Assembly (NCBI RefSeq): GCF_051175315.1
Contig: NZ_CP195100.1
Location: forward strand, 3,658,001-3,722,000
Source: Tundrisphaera sp051175315
Lineage (GTDB): Bacteria > Planctomycetota > Planctomycetia > Isosphaerales > Isosphaeraceae
Reading direction: 5' to 3'
Length of the DNA: 64,000 nt
The position numbers and the translations under genes were made by a program. A model generated the notes under the pieces. The model made no database searches. It saw nothing but the letters and a program-made list of their open reading frames with translations, and was not told where the DNA came from. How positions within the stretch are numbered: position 1 is the first letter of the stretch; each line of letters starts with the position of its first letter. Positions 43,379 through 50,754 of this stretch are shown here, one piece after another.

Positions 43379-45936
43379 CGGGGCACCAGCCGTTCGTGGA
43401 GCCGCCGGAGGGCGTCGGCGGGGGTTTCGTACCGGACAGGCTCCGGCCCGCCCGGGTCGATCCAGGCCGAGGCGAAGGGGGAGGGCCCGTCGAGCTGGCG
43501 GAACCGGACCCGAGGCCGACTCTCCAGCCAGGCCCGCGCCGTGGGGGCGTCCAGGATCTCTTCGAGAACCTCGCGGCGGGTCTCGCGGAGCAGGGGATGG
43601 TCGGGGCAGGCGGCCTTGACCAGGGGGTAGAGCCGTTGGGCGACCCAGAGCAGGCCGCCGACCTTGGTCCGTCCCCCCTCGGGCCGGCGCAGGACCATCA
43701 GGGCGGTGGCCGCGACGTGGCGGAACCGCCGCGCCGGCAGTTCGCCGCGATCGAGCCCTTCCAGCACGTCGTCCTCGAAGCCATCGGCGACGAGCAGCCC
43801 GGCGACATCTCCCGGCTTGATCTCGGCCCCCTCGGGCAGGGCGATCGACCAGCCGAGGTCGGCAACGACCAGCTGGAGGTCCCGGCCGAATCGCCGGCCC
43901 AGGCGGGCGGCCACGGCCCGGCCGGTCGCTTCGCAAGCGGGCCGGCCGAGCGGGGCGTGGAAGGCATAGATCAGCCCGCCCCCCTGGAGATCGGGCACTT
44001 CCTCGACCAGGACCGCATCCTCGCCGGGGATCTCGCTGACCTGCTCCTGGGCGGCGAACAGGGCTTCGAGGACGCCGACCTCGTCGATCCCCAGGTGATG
44101 CCCCTCGCCCAGCCAGGCGCGGAGCGCCGAGGGGCCTTCGGCGAGGATCGACCCGGCCTCGGACCGGAAGCGAGACAGGTCGCGGGCCAGCTCGGCCGAC
44201 AGGCCCTGGCGATCGCTCGACCAGCGCGGCAGGTTCGGCTCCCCCCCGGTCGCGCGGGCGTGGACGGTCAGGCCGTCGAGCCGGACGAACTCCAGGGCCC
44301 GGCCATCCAGGATGAACCGGTCGCCGGGCTGGAGCTTCTCGGCATACGCCCCCTCCAGACTCCCGATCACCCCGGTCTCCAACTGAACCCGGACCGACTC
44401 CTCGGAGGTGATCGTGCCGACGTTGGACCGGAACCAGCGCGGGATCAACCCGTTGCGGACGCCGAACAAGCCGTTCTTCTTCCAGATCCGGGGCGCGGTC
44501 CACCTCGGGGTCGATCCCGGCTCGGGCTCGTAGGCGCCCGGCGGTGCGGCGAGTTCCCCGGCGAGGAAGGCGAGGCAATCGTCGAAGTCTCTCCGCGACA
44601 GGTCGGCCATCGTCGAGGACCGCCGTACCAGCGCGAACGCGTCGTCCGACGCCCACTCGCCGCCGCAGGCCATCCCGATCAATTGCTGGCAGAGGACATC
44701 CAAAGGCCGGAGGACCGGGCGGAGCGGCTCGACCTGCCCGAGCCGGGCCGCATGGGCCGTGACGACCGCCCCGGCCAGCTCGGCGGGGGTGGCGGCGAGC
44801 AGCCAGCCCCGGGTAGCGATGTCGACCGCGTGCCCGGCCCGGCCGACTCGCTGGAGGCAGCGCGACACACCGCCCGGCAGCCCGACCAGGACCGACAGGT
44901 CGGCCTGTCCGATGTCCACGCCCAGTTCCAGGCTGGTGCTGGTGACCACCGCGCTCAGCTCGCCGGCCTTGAGCGACGCCTCGACCTGACGGCGCCGCTC
45001 GGCGTCGAGCGCCGAGTGGTGGGCGGCCACCTTGTCCCCGAGGTCGTGTTTCAGGTCGTGGGTGATCTTCTCGGTAAACGCCCGGGTGTTGGCGAAGATG
45101 ACCGTGGTCCGGGCCCGGTGGGTCGCGTCGCGGAGCTTGCGGAGCAGTCGGCGGTACGTCAGACCGCGATGCGGCGCTTCGTCGGCCTTGAGCAGCGAGG
45201 CCACCTCGATTTCCAGGCCCGGCGAGCCCTCGGGCGGGGCCGCCTCGACGACGCAGCAAGCTCGATCCGGGCCGACGAGATACCGGGTCACGATCTCGGC
45301 CGGGCGGCAGGTCGCGGACAGCCCGATCCGGCTTGGGTCCACTGCCGCTCTGGCCGCGATCCGTTCGAGCGAGACGCTGAGATCCGCCCCCCGCTTGGTC
45401 GGCACCAGGGCATGAACCTCGTCGACGATCAGGTGGCGGACCCCGCGCCAGGCGTCGTGCCACACGGCCTGGCTGAGCATCAGCGACAGGCTTTCGGGCG
45501 TGGTGATCAGGAGGTGGGGCGGCTCGTCGCGGAGCTTCCGCCGATGGTAGGCCGACGTATCGCCGGTGCGGACCCCGATCGTCACCGGCGACTTCGCCAG
45601 GCCCAGGTCGCGGCGGATCGCGTCGAGGGGATCGGTCAGGTTCCGCTCGATGTCGTAGCCCAGGCTCCGCAGCGGCGAGACGTAGAGGCAGCGGAGCCCC
45701 GGCGTGAGCGTCCCGGCGGCATGTTCCCGGTAGAGCCCGTCGATGATCGCCAGGAATGCGGCGAGGGTCTTGCCCGTCCCCGTGGGCGAGATCAGGAGCG
45801 TATTCTCGCCGTCACCGATCGGGGGCCACGCCAGGCGCTGGGCCGGCGTGGGCCCGTTCGGGAAGGTCCGCGCGAACCAGTCGCGCACCGGTCCGGCGAG
45901 CGCACCGAGCGGGTCCGCGATGTCGACTCCCGGCAT
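43375..45936 (-). CDS. Lhr-type large DEAD/DEAH helicase (ligase-associated family)
   Basis: 853 residues from ATG 45936, with GAAGG 6 bases upstream; ATG 45942 also possible. Walker A SPTGTGKT, DEVH box (LIVDEVHALV), SAT motif III (LSATCR), motif V TSTSLELGVDIG and motif VI LQRVGRAGH, followed by a long Lhr-specific C-terminal region with a winged-helix part. Lhr proteins are DNA repair helicases/translocases. Coupled to the metallophosphoesterase at 42707. Confidence 0.92.
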   Translation of the reverse strand: MPGVDIADPLGALAGPVRDWFARTFPNGPTPAQRLAWPPIGDGENTLLISPTGTGKTLAAFLAIIDGLYREHAAGTLTPGLRCLYVSPLRSLGYDIERNLTDPLDAIRRDLGLAKSPVTIGVRTGDTSAYHRRKLRDEPPHLLITTPESLSLMLSQAVWHDAWRGVRHLIVDEVHALVPTKRGADLSVSLERIAARAAVDPSRIGLSATCRPAEIVTRYLVGPDRACCVVEAAPPEGSPGLEIEVASLLKADEAPHRGLTYRRLLRKLRDATHRARTTVIFANTRAFTEKITHDLKHDLGDKVAAHHSALDAERRRQVEASLKAGELSAVVTSTSLELGVDIGQADLSVLVGLPGGVSRCLQRVGRAGHAVDIATRGWLLAATPAELAGAVVTAHAARLGQVEPLRPVLRPLDVLCQQLIGMACGGEWASDDAFALVRRSSTMADLSRRDFDDCLAFLAGELAAPPGAYEPEPGSTPRWTAPRIWKKNGLFGVRNGLIPRWFRSNVGTITSEESVRVQLETGVIGSLEGAYAEKLQPGDRFILDGRALEFVRLDGLTVHARATGGEPNLPRWSSDRQGLSAELARDLSRFRSEAGSILAEGPSALRAWLGEGHHLGIDEVGVLEALFAAQEQVSEIPGEDAVLVEEVPDLQGGGLIYAFHAPLGRPACEATGRAVAARLGRRFGRDLQLVVADLGWSIALPEGAEIKPGDVAGLLVADGFEDDVLEGLDRGELPARRFRHVAATALMVLRRPEGGRTKVGGLLWVAQRLYPLVKAACPDHPLLRETRREVLEEILDAPTARAWLESRPRVRFRQLDGPSPFASAWIDPGGPEPVRYETPADALRRLHERLVPR

Positions 45937-46018
45937 GAGCATCCTTCTCGATCATCTCGGGATGGGGGCGGCATTCCATCTTATCCCACCCCGCCCCGGC
46001 CGGTCGAGTCCGACCGCG

Positions 46019-47890
46019 TCAGGCATCCCGGATGAAGTCGGCCGCATAGGATCGCACCACCTTACCGTTGAGGACGTGGAATCGGCGGAGGCGTTCGATC
46101 AGCTGTCCGCCGAACCGCCCGAGCGGCAGGTGGACGATCTTCCGGCCGTAGCGGCTGGCCAGCCGCCGCCACGCGGCCGAAGGGGGCTTCGCCGAGACGA
46201 CCGCGACGTGCTTCTCCCGGCTGTGCAAAAAGGCTCCGGCCAGGAGCCGGTCTTCCAGGGTGTCGGCGAAGTCGAGCCGGGGGTCGTCCCAGAGGTCGGG
46301 GATCGGCCGGGGCGGGAAAAGGAACAGGGCCCCGCCGTAATCGGCCTGCGCGATCCCGGGGCCGACCAGCGTCTTCATCGGATCGGTGGCGAAGAAGGCG
46401 AGCGTCGATTCCTCGGAGTGCTCGGCGTACCAGGTCGTGCGGTTGGTGTAGACCCGGGGGTCGGCCGGGGTGTCGAACAGGAAGACGACGGCCTCGATCG
46501 ACCCCCGGCTGGGGGGCAGGACCTTCACGTAGAGGTCGCCGGTGTGCCAGTTCCGCAGCGTTTCGCGGATGTCCAGGCCGTCCATCACGCTCGACGTGAA
46601 CTTCTCGGAGCGGGCGAGGTCGGCCCCGAGGATCGCCTTGGCCTGATCGCGGACGTGGCGCTGGAAGCTCTCGATCCGGTCGTCTTCGGGCGGCCAGGAG
46701 CACATCCCATAAGGGTTCCAGCGCTGTTGCCACCGGGCCTTGTCGCGATCGGCGGGCTTGGTCTTGAGCTGGCACGATCGCCACGACAGGGCCTGGCCGG
46801 GCAGGCGGCTCACCATCCGGCCCGTCCCCCAGATCGGCACCTCGGCGCGATCGACGCCGATCCGGACCGAGGCATCGAACACGCCATCCCCCTCGTGCGG
46901 ATAGGTCCGTGCCGACTCGGCGATGGCCAGGGCGAAGTCGTCGCCGGCCGTCTGCTGGGCCGCGACGACGAGGGAGTAGAGGTCGGGAGTCAGCCGCCGC
47001 TCGATCAGCGAAAGGTTGCGGACGTACCGGAAGTAGACCGAGAGCAACTGCGGGGTGACCCGGGCGGCCACCCTGGGGAGCTTCTGCTTCAGGGCGTCGC
47101 GGGCGTGGAGCACCATCTCCTTGACGCCATCGACCGACAGATTGTCGTCCGGGGTCAGTTCGCGCCGGCCCCTCTCGTAGAGCCCCGTCAGGAAAGGCAG
47201 TTCGCCGAGGACGAAGATCAGCGTCTTGGGATCGACCCCGAACGTCCGGATCGGGGCGAAGAACGGCGCCGGCTCGTCGACCTCGACCTGCCTCTCGTAG
47301 GCGTCGCGGATCCAGGGCCAGTCGGCCAGCGAGCAGACCAGGAGGATCGACTCGTGAACCGCTTCCAACTCCCTCAAGCGGGCCGCCATCCAGGCGATCC
47401 GGTCGGCATGCTGCCCCGGTTCGGGCGGGGGCAGGGCGGGCAGCAGGGCCGCGGCGAATCCTTCGGGGCTCACCACCTTCAAGGCATACGGGTCGGGATA
47501 GGTCGCTTCCGACGCCTCGAACCGGGGCGTCTCCCGATCGATGAACGCCCGCGCCATCCGCTCGCCCATCGCCAGCCGAAGGGCCGCGATCACCCCCTGG
47601 CAGGGGTCGATCGGGACGTAGCTGAACCCGCCCTCCTCCGGCTCTTCCTCGTCATCCTCGGCGTCGGCATCCCGCTGGACGACGACCGAGATGACCGGCA
47701 ACTGCTCGATGGCGGCCTCGACATCCTCCTGGAACGATGGGGGCAACGGCACCGCCACGCAGTCATATCGTCGCGACAGGAGTTCCTCCCGAACCCTCAC
47801 GGCGCAGTCGCCCGAGCCGTGGATGATCGGCATGACCCGGACGCGAGTGCCGATCCGGAGGAAGTCATCAGCGGTGGGGCGAGGCGGCAT
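46019..47890 (-). CDS. Large protein of unknown function, possibly ChaN/EreA-like superfamily
   Basis: 623 residues from ATG 47890 with CCAGGAG ahead (GTG 47920 overlapping the previous stop is the alternative). The N-terminal third has an HG-motif (VMPIIHGSG, H24), an alternating beta-alpha pattern, an acidic insert (residues 75-87) and a helix LRLAMGERMARAFIDRE, loosely resembling the DUF5682 / ChaN / erythromycin-esterase superfamily that accompanies MoxR-VWA systems. The C-terminal part is alpha-beta with no motif I know. It follows the HYD1/DUF6881 pair and a MoxR-type ATPase. Family assignment is inference. Confidence 0.55.
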   Translation of the reverse strand: MPPRPTADDFLRIGTRVRVMPIIHGSGDCAVRVREELLSRRYDCVAVPLPPSFQEDVEAAIEQLPVISVVVQRDADAEDDEEEPEEGGFSYVPIDPCQGVIAALRLAMGERMARAFIDRETPRFEASEATYPDPYALKVVSPEGFAAALLPALPPPEPGQHADRIAWMAARLRELEAVHESILLVCSLADWPWIRDAYERQVEVDEPAPFFAPIRTFGVDPKTLIFVLGELPFLTGLYERGRRELTPDDNLSVDGVKEMVLHARDALKQKLPRVAARVTPQLLSVYFRYVRNLSLIERRLTPDLYSLVVAAQQTAGDDFALAIAESARTYPHEGDGVFDASVRIGVDRAEVPIWGTGRMVSRLPGQALSWRSCQLKTKPADRDKARWQQRWNPYGMCSWPPEDDRIESFQRHVRDQAKAILGADLARSEKFTSSVMDGLDIRETLRNWHTGDLYVKVLPPSRGSIEAVVFLFDTPADPRVYTNRTTWYAEHSEESTLAFFATDPMKTLVGPGIAQADYGGALFLFPPRPIPDLWDDPRLDFADTLEDRLLAGAFLHSREKHVAVVSAKPPSAAWRRLASRYGRKIVHLPLGRFGGQLIERLRRFHVLNGKVVRSYAADFIRDA

Positions 47891-47916
47891 CTGATATGGC
47901 TCCTGGAAGCCCCGTT

Positions 47917-48222
47917 TCACCCGATCGAGGACCCTGCCCTGGCGGACGCCAGCGCCAGTTCCCAGACTCGGTCGAATTCGGCGCGGGAGATCATTCGAGG
48001 TTGGAATTGGGGATCGAGGGCGATCTCTTCCGGCGGTGGGATCGGCTCCAGCCCGAGCCGGGTTGATTCCGAATTCCTTTGCGAATCGGCGAACCCAAAG
48101 GTCCCATCCCGGAATCGCTCCACCTTGCGAAGTTCCTGGGACTGCTCATCGAGTTCGCTGAACAGCTCGATCGGTTCGTCGGGGAAATCATGCAGCCAGA
48201 CCACGCGGAGATAACGCATCAT
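47917..48222 (-). CDS. Small DUF6881-type protein, probable immunity partner
   Basis: 101 residues. The region DEPIELFSELDEQSQELRKVERFRDG matches the DUF6881 pattern (WIH...PDEPIELYSELD). The gene overlaps the end of the HYD1-like gene by 4 bases (48219-48222, ATGA), so the two are translated together, as toxin/immunity or toxin/antidote pairs often are. Hand counts give about 55-57% G+C over 48061-48180, clearly below the surrounding genes. Immunity role is inferred from position only. Confidence 0.65.
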   Translation of the reverse strand: MMRYLRVVWLHDFPDEPIELFSELDEQSQELRKVERFRDGTFGFADSQRNSESTRLGLEPIPPPEEIALDPQFQPRMISRAEFDRVWELALASARAGSSIG

Positions 48223-48578
48223 GAGCCCCGTCTGGATTCAGGTGGTGCGGAGTTCTCGCCGAATCCGACGAGCCGCCGCCCCAGTTCGAGCGGCCGAACA
48301 TTCGGGATCACGCAGACGCCGGGGCGGCCCCAAATCAGTTCCAGCCCTTCCACCTCGATCGCGATATAGTGGGTGAACTTTCGACCCTGGAAGGGCTGGT
48401 TCAGAGACTCCCGGGATAACTGGGCCGGAGTCTTGGTTCCCGGAACCACGTTCGAGAGGTACTGCCCATCACCGTAGCGGACATCTTGCGGATTGGCCGC
48501 CGCGGTCGAAGCGAGCAACCGGCCCGATTCCAGGATCGCACGCATCCCTTTCGCATCCGTGTAATGATACAGGATCAT
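48219..48578 (-). CDS. HYD1-like ADP-ribosyltransferase-fold protein
   Basis: 119 residues. The N-terminal MILYHYTDAKGMRAILESGRL and the Y35-G-D-G-Q-Y40 block fit the HYD1-type ADP-ribosyltransferase pattern (LYHYT...ILESG...RYGDGxY). Members include toxin domains of polymorphic toxins and stand-alone effectors. It is much shorter than secreted toxins and has no signal peptide, so an intracellular effector or a captured toxin domain is possible. Directly downstream (3 bases) of the MoxR-type ATPase gene; its partner follows with a 4-base overlap. Confidence 0.7.
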   Translation of the reverse strand: MILYHYTDAKGMRAILESGRLLASTAAANPQDVRYGDGQYLSNVVPGTKTPAQLSRESLNQPFQGRKFTHYIAIEVEGLELIWGRPGVCVIPNVRPLELGRRLVGFGENSAPPESRRGS

Positions 48579-48581
48579 CGA

Positions 48582-49550
48582 TCAATCATCGTCTTCGTCC
48601 TCGTCGTCCGCGTCGGGGTGGAGCGGGTCGTCGGGGTCGAAGAAGAGGTCGCCGAGGCCCATCGGGGAGTGCTGGCCGCCCATCGCGCGACGCTTGCGGC
48701 GGGCGAGGTCTTCGAGGTCGGCCGCCTCGTCGCCGAGGACGCAGGCCAGGGACTCGCGCCAGGCGGCATCGCGGCCGAGCGGGTGATCCGGGTCCTGGGC
48801 CATCCGCTTGAGGGCGTAGCGGAGGAGGTTGATCCCGTCCCGGGGTGAGAAGTCGAGCTTCAGCTCGTGGGCTTGCTGGAGGAAGTCGACCGTCAGGGCC
48901 AGCAGCTCCGGGGCGGCGAACGGGAGATGGTACTGGAGGATCTGCATCTCGTCGTCGCGGTCCGGGAAGCCCAGGCCGAGGGTGGGCTGGAGCCGCGACA
49001 GGATGTAGTCCGGGACCTCGTAGGTCGACTCGTCCTCGTTCATGGTCACGCAGCAGCGGAAGTCGGGGTGGGCGGGGATCGTGATCCCGGCCACCACGCT
49101 CTCGACGTAGCGGCGATGGTCGAGCAGCGGGGCGAGGCTGGCCCACGACTTCTCGTTCATCCGGTTCCCCTCGTCGAGCACGCAGACGCCGCCGGTGAGC
49201 ATCGCCGCCACCAGGGGGGAGGCGTGGTAGGCGATCTTGCCCGACTCGGCCAAAACCGGAGTCACCAGCAGGTCTTCCGGCCGGGTGTCGGCGGTGCACT
49301 GGTTGATGTAGAGCGGCTGCTTGCGGAGTTTCGCCGCGGCCATGGCCAGCGTCGTCTTGCCGATGCCCGGCGGCCCGACCAGGCGTGGCGAGAGGGGGCG
49401 GTCGCGGGGGTCGACCACCAGCCAGCAGGCGAGGAGTTGCTTCAGGACCTGATCCTGGCCGATCCAGCTCTGATCGGTGGCATCCGGGGGGCTGAGGTGC
49501 AACGTCACGCCGCCCACCTCGACGGTCCTGGATTGGGTCGGAATAGCCAT
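48582..49550 (-). CDS. MoxR-type AAA+ ATPase, second copy
   Basis: 322 residues from the ATG at 49550 with GGAG 5 bases ahead. Walker A GPPGIGKT, Walker B VLDEGNRM, and a C-terminal lid; the last residues are strongly acidic (DADDEDEDDD). It is distinct in sequence from the moxR at 14495. No DUF58 or VWA gene is adjacent; instead a HYD1/DUF6881 pair and a 623-residue unknown protein follow. It may drive a different complex, possibly with the latter protein. Confidence 0.88.
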   Translation of the reverse strand: MAIPTQSRTVEVGGVTLHLSPPDATDQSWIGQDQVLKQLLACWLVVDPRDRPLSPRLVGPPGIGKTTLAMAAAKLRKQPLYINQCTADTRPEDLLVTPVLAESGKIAYHASPLVAAMLTGGVCVLDEGNRMNEKSWASLAPLLDHRRYVESVVAGITIPAHPDFRCCVTMNEDESTYEVPDYILSRLQPTLGLGFPDRDDEMQILQYHLPFAAPELLALTVDFLQQAHELKLDFSPRDGINLLRYALKRMAQDPDHPLGRDAAWRESLACVLGDEAADLEDLARRKRRAMGGQHSPMGLGDLFFDPDDPLHPDADDEDEDDD

Positions 49551-49879
49551 GAGTCTCCGGTGGCGAACGACCGTCCGGTCGGGGCGGCCTCGCGATGGCG
49601 GCCCGATCCCCATCCGGCATCTCCCCAATGTAACGGATTGTCCGGACCCTAACGAGGGTGCGACCCGGGGATGTTCGGTCGCCTCCACGCCGGGCGGTCC
49701 GATCTCCGGACGATCGGCAGGATCCGCTTACATCCCCCCCGGTTAGGGTCGCGCGGGCCGACCGCTCGCCGGCCGACCTTGGCGGTTGCGTCGGCCCTGA
49801 GGGGCCGGCATAATGGCGGTTTTCTCCGGTCCCCGACGAGGCGAGCGGGGTTCTGATGGGATCGAGGGATGACGACGCG
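49551..49879. other. 329-base divergent intergenic region
   Basis: It separates the MoxR-type gene (minus, start 49550) from the ABC ATPase gene (plus, start 49880 or 49856). It should contain both promoters. I see no convincing -35/-10 pair, riboswitch or hairpin; a CTAACGAGG/CCCGGTTAGGG area is the only repeated pattern, and it is weak. Confidence 0.4.
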
Positions 49880-50611
49880 ATGCCTACGCCCGTGATGATC
49901 GAGGCCCACAACCTCACCAAGCAGTTCGGTCCGTTCATGGCAGTCCGGGACGTTTCGTTCTCGATCCCCAAGGGGGAAGTCGTGGCCTTCCTGGGGCCCA
50001 ACGGGGCCGGCAAGACCACCACCATGCGGCTCCTGACCGGCTTCGTCGCGCCGACGCGCGGCTGGGCCCGGATCGCCGGGATCGACGTCCAGTCGGATCG
50101 GATCGGCGTGGCCCAGCACCTCGGCTACCTCCCCGAGAACGGGCCGCTCTACACCGACATGACCCCGATGAGCCTGCTCAAGTTCTTCGGCGCGGCCCGC
50201 GGCCTGGATCGGCCCACGCTGGCCCGGCGGATCGACGCGGTCATCGATCAGTGCTCGCTGGACACGGTCGCCTACAAGCCGATCGGCAAGCTCTCCAAGG
50301 GGTATCGCCAGCGGGTGTCGATGGCCCAGGCGATTTTGCACGACCCCGAAGTCCTGATCCTGGACGAGCCGACCAGCGGCCTGGACCCGAACCAGATCCG
50401 CGGCGTCCGCCAGCTGATCCGCGAGCTGGGGCAGAGCAAGACCGTGCTGGTCTCCACCCACATCCTCCAGGAAGTCGAGCCGATCGCCGGCCGCGTCCTG
50501 TTCATCCACGACGGCCGACTGGTCTTCGACGGCAAGCCGAGCGAGATGATGGCCGGGGGCAAGACCCTAGAAGATCAGTTCCACGCCCTGACCGCCGAAC
50601 CCGCCAAATAA
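49880..50611 (+). CDS. ABC transporter ATP-binding protein (GldA-like)
   Basis: 243 residues from ATG 49880; ATG 49856 (251 residues) is possible. Walker A GPNGAGKT, signature LSKGYRQRV (LSxGxxQRV type), Walker B LILDEPT and H-loop STHILQE. The next gene is a GldF-GldG fusion permease, so this is the motor of an ABC-2 exporter of the Gld type, known from gliding/secretion systems of Bacteroidetes but common in planctomycetes with unknown cargo. Confidence 0.92.
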   Translation: MPTPVMIEAHNLTKQFGPFMAVRDVSFSIPKGEVVAFLGPNGAGKTTTMRLLTGFVAPTRGWARIAGIDVQSDRIGVAQHLGYLPENGPLYTDMTPMSLLKFFGAARGLDRPTLARRIDAVIDQCSLDTVAYKPIGKLSKGYRQRVSMAQAILHDPEVLILDEPTSGLDPNQIRGVRQLIRELGQSKTVLVSTHILQEVEPIAGRVLFIHDGRLVFDGKPSEMMAGGKTLEDQFHALTAEPAK

Positions 50612-50754
50612 CCCGGACGTAATTAAGCAAAACCGGGGCAAGCCCGGGGATCGAGGGGCTTCCTGGCCTTTCTCCCCGCCGGTGCCCCGTCGAATCCATT
50701 GCCCCGACCCGCCTCTGATCCCCCCCGAGCCCGTCGGGACTGCGAGGAGCCACG

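Noticed and set aside
43396..46035. Plus-strand open frame (about 880 codons) opposite the Lhr helicase
   Set aside because: The minus strand contains all helicase motifs in order; the plus-strand translation is low-complexity and motif-free.
45743..48214. Plus-strand open frame (about 820 codons) opposite the 623-residue protein
   Set aside because: Same shadow effect; it even continues across the DUF6881 gene.
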